Origin: Terriglobia bacterium
GTDB taxonomy: Bacteria; Acidobacteriota; Terriglobia; Bryobacterales; UBA6623
DNA: 64,000 nucleotides
Reading direction: 5' to 3'
NCBI GenBank assembly: GCA_009841225.1
Contig: VXMF01000002.1
Coordinates: forward strand, 129,426 to 193,425
Below, piece by piece: positions 36,168-45,391 of this stretch (positions within the stretch are counted from its first letter, which is position 1; the number at the start of each line of letters is the position of its first letter). The notes beneath the pieces are model-generated. The model was not told the DNA's origin and did no database searches. It saw only the letters and a list, made by a program, of their open reading frames with translations. Made by a program: the position numbers and the translations under genes.

Positions 36168-38267
36168 TCAGACTTGGGCAAAGATGAAGCTCCAAATGTC
36201 GGCCCACTCGTCCACGATCTTGTGCAACGGCTTGCCGCGCCCATGCCCGGCGGACTCTTCGTAGCGCAGCAAGATGGGCGCCCTGCCCGAATTGGCCGCT
36301 TGCAAGCGGGCCACCATCTTGCGCGCGTGCATCGGATCGACCCGCGAGTCTGAGTCCGCGGTGTAGATCAACGTCGCTGGATAGGCCTGGCCTTGTTCTA
36401 TGCGGTGGTACGGAGAGTACGCATGCAGCCACTGGAAGTCGTCAGCATTCTCGGCGCTGCCATACTCGGAGACCCATAGCTTGGCCATGCGGAACCTGTC
36501 ATAGCGCAGCATGTCCAGCAACGGCACGCCTGAAACGGCCGCCCGCCATAAGTCGGGACGCTGCGTCAACGCAGCACCCACCAACAGCCCGCCGTTGCTG
36601 CGTCCGTGGATGACCAAGCGCTCGGGATCCACGTAGCCTTCGGCCTTGAGATATTCCCCTGCAGCGATAAAGTCGTCGAAGACGTTCTGCTTGTTGCCCA
36701 GCATGCCCGCCTTGTGCCAGTCCTCGCCGTACTCGCTGCCCCCGCGCAAGTTTGCAATGGCCAGCAGGTTTCCGGCCTCGATCCAAGGGAAGATCCACGT
36801 CGAATAGCTCGGCGTCAACGCGATGTTGAACCCGCCGTAGCCGTATAGCAAGCCCGGCACGCTGCCATCGGCCGGGGTGCCGTTCTTGGCGATCAAGTAC
36901 ATCGGGATCTTGGTGCCGTCCTTGCTCGGGTAAAACACCTGCCGGACGTCGAAGGCGTCCGAGTCGACCGGTGAATCGACCTGCTCCCAAACCTCGGGTT
37001 CGGTCGCCTCGGACGCGATGCGGTAGATCGTGGGGGCATGGACGTACGAGCTGAACGAGAAGAATGCTTCGTCGCTGGACGGCTTGGAAGTGAACCCGCT
37101 GACCGTCCCCAATCCAGGCAGCTGGATTTGGCGCTCGTCCGTGCCGTCGAGTCGATACGAGTGCAACTCGGAGTGCGCGTCTCGCATCCGTCCGACGAAT
37201 AGGCGGCTACCGGCGATGCTTGCGAACTCGATCACGGCATCGCTCTCGGGAATGACAGTCGTCCAATGTTCAGGCTCGGGACGGCGCAGATCGACCATCA
37301 CGACCCGGTAGCGCGGCGCGTCCCGGTTCGTGAGCAGATAAAGCTTGTCGCGCAGGATCTCGCCGAGATAGCTGAAGTCGCCGTCCTCGGCGATGGTGAC
37401 TGTGCGGTTGGTGCGCAGATCGCGCACATAGAGGTGGTTGCGCCCCCAGCCCAGGAAAGTGTCAAGCATCAAATAGCGCTCGTCGTCACTCAGGATTCCG
37501 TCGGGAATGTGGGCCTTCTCGAGCCCTTCCCCGAAAACCACGGGGTCATCGGCATAGCTGCGGCCGAGCTTGTGCAAGAAGACGCGGCGGTCGTACAACT
37601 CCTCGCCGGGTCCGATCGACTCCACATCCACCGGTCGCGAGTAATAGAACCCCGAGCCATCCTTGAACCACTGCGGGTTGGCAAAGCGCACCTTGGGGAA
37701 AACGTCTTCCAGTTCACCGCCCGACTCTAGGTCCAAGATGTACATCGTGCTGGTCTCGGTGCCTTCCACCGACTTGCCGTATGCCAGCAGCTTGCCGTCC
37801 TTGGAGGGCACGTACCAGTCGACCGTCGTAGTGCCGTCATCGCTCATAGCGTTGGGGTCGAGCAGCTCCCGGTCTTCGCCGTCACGCCCTTCGCGCATGT
37901 AGACGACGGGCTGGTCTCGGTCGCCATCGCGCCGCGAGTAGAAGTAGCGTCCGCCGGCCTCTACCGGCGTGGAAACGGAGCCGGACGAAAGGATCTCCGC
38001 CATCCGCTCGCGGACGGCCTCCCGCATGGGCAGGCTGTCCAAGTAGTTCCGCCCGTAAGCAGACTGCGCCGCAATCCACTGGCGCGTCTCCGAGGACCCG
38101 CCCTCTTCGAGCCAGCGGTAGGGGTCTGCGACCGTGACGCCGTGCAGACTCTCCTCGACCATGCGCACTTCCGATTCCGGTGGCGGGCCGATGCCGCGAT
38201 CTCCGCAGCCAAATAGCCCGAATGTGACGAGCGCCAGTAGCTCGATCATGCCAATCGTACGAGACAT
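36168..38267 (-). CDS. Prolyl oligopeptidase (S9A), probable lipoprotein
   Basis: A 699-residue S9A peptidase: an N-terminal region (ADPYRWLEEG), a seven-bladed propeller, then an alpha/beta hydrolase domain. The catalytic residues are Ser557 in GRSNGG (family consensus GGSNGG), Asp640 in TADSDSRVDP and His675 in ESAGHGRGKP. The N-terminus has a short hydrophobic segment ending LFGC, a possible lipobox, so the enzyme would sit in the envelope and degrade proline-containing oligopeptides. TAGCAT (38274-38279) lies 6 bases before the ATG, which suggests a leaderless transcript. Confidence 0.93.
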   Translation of the reverse strand: MSRTIGMIELLALVTFGLFGCGDRGIGPPPESEVRMVEESLHGVTVADPYRWLEEGGSSETRQWIAAQSAYGRNYLDSLPMREAVRERMAEILSSGSVSTPVEAGGRYFYSRRDGDRDQPVVYMREGRDGEDRELLDPNAMSDDGTTTVDWYVPSKDGKLLAYGKSVEGTETSTMYILDLESGGELEDVFPKVRFANPQWFKDGSGFYYSRPVDVESIGPGEELYDRRVFLHKLGRSYADDPVVFGEGLEKAHIPDGILSDDERYLMLDTFLGWGRNHLYVRDLRTNRTVTIAEDGDFSYLGEILRDKLYLLTNRDAPRYRVVMVDLRRPEPEHWTTVIPESDAVIEFASIAGSRLFVGRMRDAHSELHSYRLDGTDERQIQLPGLGTVSGFTSKPSSDEAFFSFSSYVHAPTIYRIASEATEPEVWEQVDSPVDSDAFDVRQVFYPSKDGTKIPMYLIAKNGTPADGSVPGLLYGYGGFNIALTPSYSTWIFPWIEAGNLLAIANLRGGSEYGEDWHKAGMLGNKQNVFDDFIAAGEYLKAEGYVDPERLVIHGRSNGGLLVGAALTQRPDLWRAAVSGVPLLDMLRYDRFRMAKLWVSEYGSAENADDFQWLHAYSPYHRIEQGQAYPATLIYTADSDSRVDPMHARKMVARLQAANSGRAPILLRYEESAGHGRGKPLHKIVDEWADIWSFIFAQV

Positions 38268-38439
38268 GTTTCTATGCTAGACAGGCCGGAGCCACCGCGC
38301 TGACCAACAACCCGCTAAAGCGAGCCACGAGACCCCACTATCCGGTAAAGCCCACTCGATCGACTCGGGCTGTTTGAGCAGCGGCCGGGCAGCTTGACCG
38401 CGCGCGCGATTCAAGGGCTGCAGGTCTCTGGGAGGCCGC

Positions 38440-41400
38440 TCACGGGTGGGCGTGTCTCTTCTTGCCGACCAGCGGAGTGTCGAGATCAGCCTGCGCTTCA
38501 TTGTTGCGTTCGGAGATCTCCGGGATTCCGTCGGCCGCGTCAACGACGGCCCGGAATTTTCCGCGAGCCGATTTCGGGACGAAGGGGAAACTGACGCGGA
38601 CGGTGGCCGGAAGCAGCGCGTCCGGCGCCTGAACGCCAGGCACAAGTTGCCTGCCGACGACCTGATCAGCTTCATATAGCGCAACCTCGAGCGATCGTGC
38701 GGGAATCGCGCCAATGTTGTGCACGGTCACATCTACTCGGCGGTACTCGGGGACGAACTGAATGTCCCTCGGCGACACGGCCAAGTCGGCTGCCAGCGAG
38801 CGGTTCGCCTCCCCGGATTCCCATTGGACCCGGACCACCATGCCCTGTCTGGGCGGCAGCTCGACGGCAAAGCCCAGGCCGCGGTGAGCCAGTGGGCGAG
38901 AGTGCTCGCGGGCGATCGATTCGAAGTGGCCGTCGGCGTCTTGGTCTGGCCCGGCTTCGATCTTGTAGACCGGCCCGACATCCAAGAGCCAAGGCACGAT
39001 CTTCACCGTCTCCGTTTGGCCGGAAAAGCTATACAGCGCGACACGGAGGGACCGTGCATCGGCCGAAAGCAGGGCCGCGGCGAATTTCCCGCCCAGTCCG
39101 CCGTAAGTGACCAAGGGCCGGTTTCCGAGCGTGCCCAGACCGGTCATGACACGTACTGCGTTACCCAAACCGGGAAAGTACACCCGATCGGTCGCGATCA
39201 TCTCGGTGGTCACGTGTGGCCACCTCCGTCTCGCAAACTCGTTTTCCTCTGCGGCCAGCCGAGCCGCATCCGCAAGCGTTCGAAGGGTGATTTCAGACGA
39301 GTCCCCCCGAGGGAACAGCACATCCTGCATTCGATTCCAAGCCCTTGGCCAAGAGGCGAGCTTCGCGGCCACCCAAGCCGCACTGCCTTCGGTCAGGCCC
39401 TTCCAAAGGTCAGGATGCGGCGGGCCCGGGCGGCTTAACAGGGGTGAAGTCCTCAGGGCCTCAGGCAGATGCCGGCGTACGAATTCCGCCTCAAGCTCCA
39501 TGGGCTCCAGATACTTTCGGTCTGAAGTGGCGCGAAAAGCCGTGAGTAGCAAGTCGACGATCGAGTCGTGATAGGATCCGACCCCGCCCCAGTCGTAGTT
39601 GACAGTGCCGGGCGGGCGAGCGGCACGGAACCACGAAGGTGAATCAACGCCTCCAATCTTGCCGTCGGCAAAGGCGATTTCCTGCGGAATCACTCCGCGA
39701 GGCTTGCCCCTGTCCGTGGACATCGAAGCAGCCAGCCACGCATCGGCCCACCTTACGAACAAGCGCTCAACTGCGGGCAACGAGTTGTATCGCAAGACAG
39801 CCAGCGCAGGCATGGCCGGGCGGTAGTTGATGCGCGAATCATTGGCCCTGGCTCCACTCCCGACGCCGGAAGCGCCGAGGAAATTGGAGCGCATCAGCAA
39901 CCAACCTCGCGAATTGACGTCCATCCACAGGTCCCGCATCAGCTTGGCCGTCTTGAGCGCCCTTTCGATGTAGATCGGGTTGCCGTAGTCGGACTGGATC
40001 ATGGCCGACAGCGTGTCGGCCGTCCATTCCCCGGAATGCTCCGTGTCCCCTACCTCGGCGAAGTACCCCCCCTCGGTGTCGATGGACCCGCTGAACCAGG
40101 CTCCGTCAGCCAACGCGCGGATTCCATCCATTACCAGCGGGCTCGCATCGGGACTCGCTCCAACGAAAGCAGCGAAGCTTCGCAGGATCTCGACGTCGTC
40201 GCCCCACCCGCCCCCTAGCGAACCGTCGCTCTGTTGTCGGTTCCTCATCCACCATTCAGCCAAATCGAGTTCACGGTTGTAGGCTTCAAACACTTCGCCC
40301 GCCCAGGCCGGGGCGCCCTCGCGCAAGCTCCGGTAATCGGCGAATCGCCAGTCAGGAAACTCGTCCGACCACTCTTCATGCAGGTACCAGTCGGTATAGC
40401 GGCTGCGCTCCCCTCGAGACTCAAGATCCGCGAGAATCTGCTTACCGACGTGCGAAGCGAACGCCCAGCGGTGCGGGTCAATCATCAACAGCGCGCGCCC
40501 CGCGTAGGTCTTCCCCTTCGCGTACAGGGGATCGCCGGGCTCGAAGGAGTCGACCTCCCCGGTAATCAGCAACAGTTCGGTGTAGACTCGCTGGCGCTCG
40601 CTGGCGTGATCGAAGCGGTGTATGGCCGTCGAGAGCCGGCGCGCCTGCTCAAGGAATTCCTCGATCCAGGAGTCCGGCCCTGGCCGCCGGGCCAATCCCT
40701 CGAGCAACCCGATCGCATCGGGCAGCAGACGGCGCTCTTCCTCGTGGTCAGCGGCGCCAGCCAGCCATAGAAGGCCGAGTGCCCGGGCGAAGTCATCGTC
40801 CACCAGCCGAAACGCCGCTTCGGCCTCAGCGAATCGCCGGGCCTGGAAGAGTTCCGCGCCGGAGCGGAGGTTGGGGTCGTCAAGGTTGGCGCTCAAGCGT
40901 CCATCCTCCACAGACAACGGTGGGCTGCGGTATCGCTGGATCTGGACCGCTGCCAGAGCGTTCTCGGTAAACGGACAGCCAATGTCCGCGTAGACCCACA
41001 CACCCCCTCCCGGAGTGCCGCGTCGAGGGTTGAGTCGACCCCAGGCGTCCAGTTCAGGGCTAGCGGGTTTGAGATTGCGGGTGGGTACACCGACCAAGTA
41101 GCTGACCGGGGCCGGCCGTTCGAATTCCCGCAGAAACTTCTCGCGAAATCCCGAATCGTCACCACGGACCCGGATGCGCAGGAAACCCCCGCGTACCTCG
41201 ACATTTCGACGGACTACGCGAGGGAAGCCGTACAGGAAATCCGGCACGCCGCGGACGGCGAAGTGCCTTGCATGAACGTCGCTGGCCACAGGCGTGCCAT
41301 TGAACTCGACATGCATCGAGCAGGCCGGCCGATCCAGCCGGCCGAGAACCAGGGTGACGCGGTAGACGCCGTCGGGAAGGTCGGCGCGAAAGACGAGATC

Positions 41401-41772
41401 GTCAGCTGAGGCAATGCCGTCCCTTGTCAGATCGCTATGTTCCTTGTGGGCCACGTAGTCCCCCGGAACGAGTTGTGCACTTGGCCCGAGCCAAGCCGGA
41501 TTGCTTGGTGGCCGCCCCACATCGAACGCATCCTGAAGAGAGCTCTCCCAGCCATAGCCCCGCTTGACCGAGTAGGCCCCACCGGGACCAAGGCGCACAT
41601 GCCCATCCGCGACGGCGGATTCGCTAGGCCCAAAGTCGAGACGCAGGACGGGATCTTCTGCGCCGGGCACCACCAAGGGCGTCCATACGCACTGCGCAAG
41701 AAGTACGAGAGTCGTGGGGCCCCACCCTGCCTTCGATGCATAGTTGGGTCGCTTCTCGATCAGGGGTCGCAC
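38440..41772 (-). CDS. Very large secreted multidomain protein, unknown function
   Basis: About 1110 residues. I used the GTG at 41772, which leaves a plausible signal peptide (WGPTTLVLLAQCVWTPLVVPG); the frame stays open to a GTG at 41859. Residues 30-220 are beta-rich and look like a galactose-binding/malectin-type domain (LRLDFGP, GVYRVTLVLG, MHVEFNGTPV, GGFLRIRVRG). The centre (residues 280-850) is helical with many Trp and resembles an (alpha/alpha) toroid (LDLAEWWMRNRQQSDGSLGGGWGDD). The C-terminus ends in an adhesion-like beta domain (VDVTVHNIGAIPARSLEVALYE), similar to CARDB. A polysaccharide-active or -binding role fits this architecture but is inference. Confidence 0.78.
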   Translation of the reverse strand: MRPLIEKRPNYASKAGWGPTTLVLLAQCVWTPLVVPGAEDPVLRLDFGPSESAVADGHVRLGPGGAYSVKRGYGWESSLQDAFDVGRPPSNPAWLGPSAQLVPGDYVAHKEHSDLTRDGIASADDLVFRADLPDGVYRVTLVLGRLDRPACSMHVEFNGTPVASDVHARHFAVRGVPDFLYGFPRVVRRNVEVRGGFLRIRVRGDDSGFREKFLREFERPAPVSYLVGVPTRNLKPASPELDAWGRLNPRRGTPGGGVWVYADIGCPFTENALAAVQIQRYRSPPLSVEDGRLSANLDDPNLRSGAELFQARRFAEAEAAFRLVDDDFARALGLLWLAGAADHEEERRLLPDAIGLLEGLARRPGPDSWIEEFLEQARRLSTAIHRFDHASERQRVYTELLLITGEVDSFEPGDPLYAKGKTYAGRALLMIDPHRWAFASHVGKQILADLESRGERSRYTDWYLHEEWSDEFPDWRFADYRSLREGAPAWAGEVFEAYNRELDLAEWWMRNRQQSDGSLGGGWGDDVEILRSFAAFVGASPDASPLVMDGIRALADGAWFSGSIDTEGGYFAEVGDTEHSGEWTADTLSAMIQSDYGNPIYIERALKTAKLMRDLWMDVNSRGWLLMRSNFLGASGVGSGARANDSRINYRPAMPALAVLRYNSLPAVERLFVRWADAWLAASMSTDRGKPRGVIPQEIAFADGKIGGVDSPSWFRAARPPGTVNYDWGGVGSYHDSIVDLLLTAFRATSDRKYLEPMELEAEFVRRHLPEALRTSPLLSRPGPPHPDLWKGLTEGSAAWVAAKLASWPRAWNRMQDVLFPRGDSSEITLRTLADAARLAAEENEFARRRWPHVTTEMIATDRVYFPGLGNAVRVMTGLGTLGNRPLVTYGGLGGKFAAALLSADARSLRVALYSFSGQTETVKIVPWLLDVGPVYKIEAGPDQDADGHFESIAREHSRPLAHRGLGFAVELPPRQGMVVRVQWESGEANRSLAADLAVSPRDIQFVPEYRRVDVTVHNIGAIPARSLEVALYEADQVVGRQLVPGVQAPDALLPATVRVSFPFVPKSARGKFRAVVDAADGIPEISERNNEAQADLDTPLVGKKRHAHP

Positions 41773-41926
41773 CGGCACAATGAGGATCGCCCAAATTCGC
41801 GCGCGAGGCAACCCTGCCGAGCCTTCCCTGGGGCGGCGAGCGAGTGGTTGGCGGTGCACGCTATGCGCGGTCTACCACAACGCCGTCCTGTCGACCCGAT
41901 CGAAAGCTGCCAAGCGGCAGCTGACC

Positions 41927-42565
41927 CTACTGCGAACTGAACGGAGGATATTGATCAGTGACGAGAAGGAACGCATAGGCATAGACTCGCAACCCCCAGC
42001 GCCAGACCCCGACCACAAAGTCGAAGAGAGACACCGGGTATCGCCCTGTAAGCAGAATGGAGAACCAAGCCGCGACGACCGATGCGACAGCAAAAACACC
42101 AAGAACCGCTAGCACGACTAAATGTGGGAGGACTAGCAGCCACTTGATCAATGGCAGCCACCGATTGAGGTCAAGCTTGGCATCTGGGTAGTCAATTTCC
42201 AGGTGCACGCCTTGCTCGTCGACTGTCGAAGGGTAGCGGTCCGTGAGGAGCGCCAAGTAGGCGAACACACGTCCGTGGAATCGCGTCAGCTCTCGCAAGA
42301 AGTCGAACCACCAGCGCGGGTACCGCTTTCGGACCAGTATCATCAACGCCGTTGCAAATATGATGGATCCAATGGTCGAGCCAGCCACCGTGACGGTCTC
42401 GCCACTTGCGTCCTCGAAGGTCTCGGAACCGCTGGCCGAGAGAAGCACTGCAATAAACACGATCGGAAGGGCCCAGATGATGCGGAACAGAGTCGTAAGG
42501 CGGTCGAGCCGTTCGGGGTAGTCAACCTCCAGTCGGGCTGCGTATTCAGTGGCTGCCTGTGTCAT
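41927..42565 (-). CDS. DUF4389 membrane protein
   Basis: A 212-residue membrane protein with about four helices and the internal repeat characteristic of DUF4389: LEVDYPERLDRLTTLFRIIW and LEIDYPDAKLDLNRWLPLIKW, each followed by hydrophobic segments, plus LTDRYPS, LTGRYPVSLFDFVVGVWRW and TDQYPPF. The function of this family is unknown. A TAGCAT hexamer (42575-42580) lies 9 bases before the ATG. The gene appears to stand alone. Confidence 0.88.
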   Translation of the reverse strand: MTQAATEYAARLEVDYPERLDRLTTLFRIIWALPIVFIAVLLSASGSETFEDASGETVTVAGSTIGSIIFATALMILVRKRYPRWWFDFLRELTRFHGRVFAYLALLTDRYPSTVDEQGVHLEIDYPDAKLDLNRWLPLIKWLLVLPHLVVLAVLGVFAVASVVAAWFSILLTGRYPVSLFDFVVGVWRWGLRVYAYAFLLVTDQYPPFSSQ

Positions 42566-42788
42566 CGGTCAGTCATGCTACCAGAGGGTCCGGCCCATAG
42601 GCGCTGTGGATCGGCGCAGACCACTCTCCCGGGCAGACGCGCCAGAGCCAAGCCAGCGTTTAACGACTGCAGGCGATGATCGCGGGCGCTAGGCCCGGAT
42701 TCACTCCGGCGACTCCAGATCGCGTTCCTGCACTACGCCCATCAGGGTGTTAAGTCGATCTCGGTCGCTCTCGACTGTGCCGGACGGG

Positions 42789-44126
42789 CTAGCGCCAGCG
42801 CGGCCGCGCGGCCGTCCTCGAAGCTTCTCCCCGCTCCGGCGGAATCCGCTCGCCTGTCGCTGGCATGGAGTCGAGTGCGGTCTGCAACTTGTCTCGCACA
42901 GCCTTCGATTCGGACCCTGAATCATCTAGCGGGGAGGTCTCGTCGGGGTCAGTGCGCAGGTCGAACAGCTCGCCACTGCGGTAGAGCTTGTAGCGTTTGT
43001 CCCGAACGTACGCTACCTCGGGATTGGTGTACGGCGTTGCGAACTCCTCCGCGAACGGCCTGGGGAAATAGTACGTATAGAGCCACTCCCTGGGCTGGCC
43101 GGGTTGTCCCAGCAGGCGTGGCCAGAAGCTCACGCCGTCCGGTTCGATCGTCTTGGGCAGCCCGAGCCCCGCAGCCTCAGCCAAGGTCGGCAGAAAGTCC
43201 GCGAAATCGATGAGGTCATCCAGTACGCGGCCTCCCTTGATCAGCCCCGGCGCGTTGACGACCAATGGCACGTGAGTGCCGGCATCAGTTGGGGCTCCTT
43301 TATCGCCCAAAATGCTTGCACCACCGAGTTGAGAGGTCAGCGTGTGGTGCGTACCGTTGTCGGAGGTAAATACGAATACGGTTTTCCGCAACAGGCCCAG
43401 GGACTCCAAACGATCCTGCAGACGTCCCACGATGAAGTCGGTGTAGGCCACCATGTCCTCGAAGTTGCGCTGCTCGTCTTTGGACGAGCGGTCGCTCGAG
43501 TGCGGGGTTGGCAGGAACGGCGAATGCACCAGTGCCATCGGGAAGTAGGCGAAGAAGGGCTGGTCCTGATTCGCGTCAATGAACTCGAGCAGGAAATCGG
43601 TGAAGATGTCCGGGCCATAGTCGTCTTCTGCGACATCGATGATCTCGCCGTCGCATTCGATCGAGGGGTTCCAGAAGCGCCGGCGCCCGGTGTTCCCGGT
43701 GTTCCACAGGCAATACGTGTCGAAGCCGTCGCCGGGCGGGACCCCAGGCGCGTGCTGGCTCCCTTGAAGCTGCCATTTGCCCGCAACAGCGGTAGCGTAG
43801 CCGGCCTCACGGAACAGGTCAGTGATGGTGTACTGGTCGGGCAGCAAGGCTCCGAAGTCGGCGTAGTTGCGGACATTGCTCATGCCCGTCATCAAGGCCA
43901 CGCGGCTCGGAGTGCAGAGCGGTGTCGAAAAGCAGTTCGTGAATCGGACGCCACCGTCGGCAAGCTTGTTGATCCGGGGAGTGGAGTACTGGCGGCTACC
44001 GTACGCACCGAAACACTCGTAGCCGACGTCGTCCGCCATCACCAGCACGACATTGGGCGGCCGCTCCGCGCCTAGCGAAGTGATTGCGGGGACCAAGGCC
44101 AGCAGGCCTACCAGCAGCAAGCGCAT
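42789..44126 (-). CDS. Secreted sulfatase (formylglycine-dependent)
   Basis: A 445-residue type I sulfatase. The signal peptide is MRLLLVGLLALVPAITSLGA. The active-site motif CTPSR (71-75) provides the cysteine that becomes formylglycine. The N-terminal metal ligands are in MADDVG (D32, D33), and the second metal site is in TSDNGTH. FFAYFPMALVHSPF and DKGAPTDAGTHVPLV also fit. Substrates are likely sulfated polysaccharides or steroids. The ATG at 44126 is chosen over a longer frame that adds 36 non-signal residues. A TATACT hexamer lies 11 bases before it. The C-terminus may be altered by a frameshift (see findings). Confidence 0.92.
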   Translation of the reverse strand: MRLLLVGLLALVPAITSLGAERPPNVVLVMADDVGYECFGAYGSRQYSTPRINKLADGGVRFTNCFSTPLCTPSRVALMTGMSNVRNYADFGALLPDQYTITDLFREAGYATAVAGKWQLQGSQHAPGVPPGDGFDTYCLWNTGNTGRRRFWNPSIECDGEIIDVAEDDYGPDIFTDFLLEFIDANQDQPFFAYFPMALVHSPFLPTPHSSDRSSKDEQRNFEDMVAYTDFIVGRLQDRLESLGLLRKTVFVFTSDNGTHHTLTSQLGGASILGDKGAPTDAGTHVPLVVNAPGLIKGGRVLDDLIDFADFLPTLAEAAGLGLPKTIEPDGVSFWPRLLGQPGQPREWLYTYYFPRPFAEEFATPYTNPEVAYVRDKRYKLYRSGELFDLRTDPDETSPLDDSGSESKAVRDKLQTALDSMPATGERIPPERGEASRTAARPRWR

Positions 44127-44137
44127 GAATGGTGCCG

Positions 44138-44167
44138 AGTATAGCGACCGTGGCTGAGGCGCTCCAA
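44138..44167 (-). promoter_or_regulatory. Putative sulfatase promoter
   Basis: TATACT (44138-44143) with TTGGAG (44162-44167) 18 bp upstream, on the minus strand. The ATG at 44126 lies 11 bases past the -10, so the leader would be very short. Confidence 0.4.
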
Positions 44168-44187
44168 TGCGCGAGGCGAGAGGCAGG

Positions 44188-45282
44188 CTACTGTTCGGGT
44201 TCGGGTTCGTCCTCTGGCAAAGGCTCGAGGTCATCGATCTCTTCGAAAGTGATCGTGGCTTCCGCAGTGAACTTGCGATACAGCCGGAACTCCAGTTCGT
44301 TTCGCGTCAGCAAACGTCCGCTCCGCACGAATGCCTGGGCCTTCAGCGGCAACAGAAAGGCTTGGCCACTGAGGTCGATGAAGTCGAAGTCGAGTCGCGA
44401 GCGAGCTTCTTGCATCGGGAACCCGCGCGGAATCCCCTGCGCCTCCATCACGATACGTAGAACACGCCCGGACTCCTTGCCGATGTAGACCAGTCCCGTG
44501 TATCCCGATCGGATCGCGCGCAGATCCTCGCCCCCGGTCCCTCCAGTTGTGAGCGTCCAACTCGACCGATACTTGGGCACCTCCAAGTGGAAGACGTAGA
44601 CTGGATGGCCGCGCAGCAGCGAGTGCCTGGCCCAGCGGAACTGAGCATCCGTGTCCGAGTCGAAGAGACTATCCAGAATCGTTCCGAACTCGCCAGTGCT
44701 TTGAGTCCCGCCCAATTCCGAGAAGCCCTTCGTGGTGACCACGTCGTTGACGGCGAGCATTTCGTAGTCTTCTCTTCCGTCCACATAGCTGACGCGCGTC
44801 TTGATCTCGTCGTGCTCGAGCCAGTCCATCTCCATGCCGGTCGGATCGAAGTATCGCCGAGTGACCTGAAGACAGACGTAATTGGGCAGCTCTTCCGTAT
44901 AGGCCTGGGCCAAGCTGCGGGCCTGCTCGATGATTCGTCGCTGCTCTTCGTCAGAAGGCGGCGGGGGCTGTCGGGGGATGGCCTTGGCCTCAGAGGCTTC
45001 AGGGGCGGGCGCTGGCATGCCCTCCGTAGAGACTTGGAGGGCCTCGAGGGCTTTGAGCGTGCGCGGGCCGATTCCCCAGCCTACGAACTCCTCGATCAAG
45101 CGATCAGAGATCTCGAAACGGACGACCTGCCGCTTCAGATAGCTCGCCACGTCCTTGTCCTTGAGCTTCTGCTCGACCGACGACTTGACGAACTGGCGCA
45201 GCTGGCTATAGCTGAGGCCCGATTGGGCGGCCGCAATGACCGCAGCCAACATCAGCGGGAGAATCTTCGCGCTGAGACCCAT
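44188..45282 (-). CDS. Secreted acidobacterial protein with C-terminal YRKFT module
   Basis: A 364-residue protein with a signal peptide (ILPLMLAAVIAAAQS), a helical N-terminal part (RQFVKSSVEQKLKDKDVASY), a Pro-rich linker, and then a beta-rich domain beginning LPNYVCLQVTRRYFD and ending RNELEFRLYRKFTAEATITF plus an acidic tail. The YCLQ-type start and the LYRKF end are recurrent in uncharacterised acidobacterial envelope proteins. The end is shared with the protein at 19486-20376. Function unknown. The ATG is preceded at 6 bases by TAGAAT (45289-45294), a good -10 hexamer, so the mRNA is probably leaderless. Confidence 0.75.
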   Translation of the reverse strand: MGLSAKILPLMLAAVIAAAQSGLSYSQLRQFVKSSVEQKLKDKDVASYLKRQVVRFEISDRLIEEFVGWGIGPRTLKALEALQVSTEGMPAPAPEASEAKAIPRQPPPPSDEEQRRIIEQARSLAQAYTEELPNYVCLQVTRRYFDPTGMEMDWLEHDEIKTRVSYVDGREDYEMLAVNDVVTTKGFSELGGTQSTGEFGTILDSLFDSDTDAQFRWARHSLLRGHPVYVFHLEVPKYRSSWTLTTGGTGGEDLRAIRSGYTGLVYIGKESGRVLRIVMEAQGIPRGFPMQEARSRLDFDFIDLSGQAFLLPLKAQAFVRSGRLLTRNELEFRLYRKFTAEATITFEEIDDLEPLPEDEPEPEQ

Positions 45283-45288
45283 GGGGTC

Positions 45289-45294
45289 ATTCTA
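45289..45294 (-). promoter_or_regulatory. -10 hexamer of a probable leaderless transcript
   Basis: TAGAAT on the minus strand is followed after 6 bases (GACCCC) by the ATG at 45282. Transcription would start at or next to the A of the start codon. No -35 is evident. Confidence 0.4.
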
Positions 45295-45391
45295 GCCTCT
45301 GTACGGGCGCCTTGGTGCCGTCCGGACGCAGTCAGCGACACGTAAAGGTCGCCGACCTCCCACGCTGGAGTGTGGCACTCTGAAAACTTCC

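Noticed and set aside
42701..42925. Separate 74-residue minus-strand gene
   Set aside because: It overlaps the sulfatase 3' end in another frame with no ribosome-binding site. At most it is the frameshifted sulfatase tail, listed as a finding.
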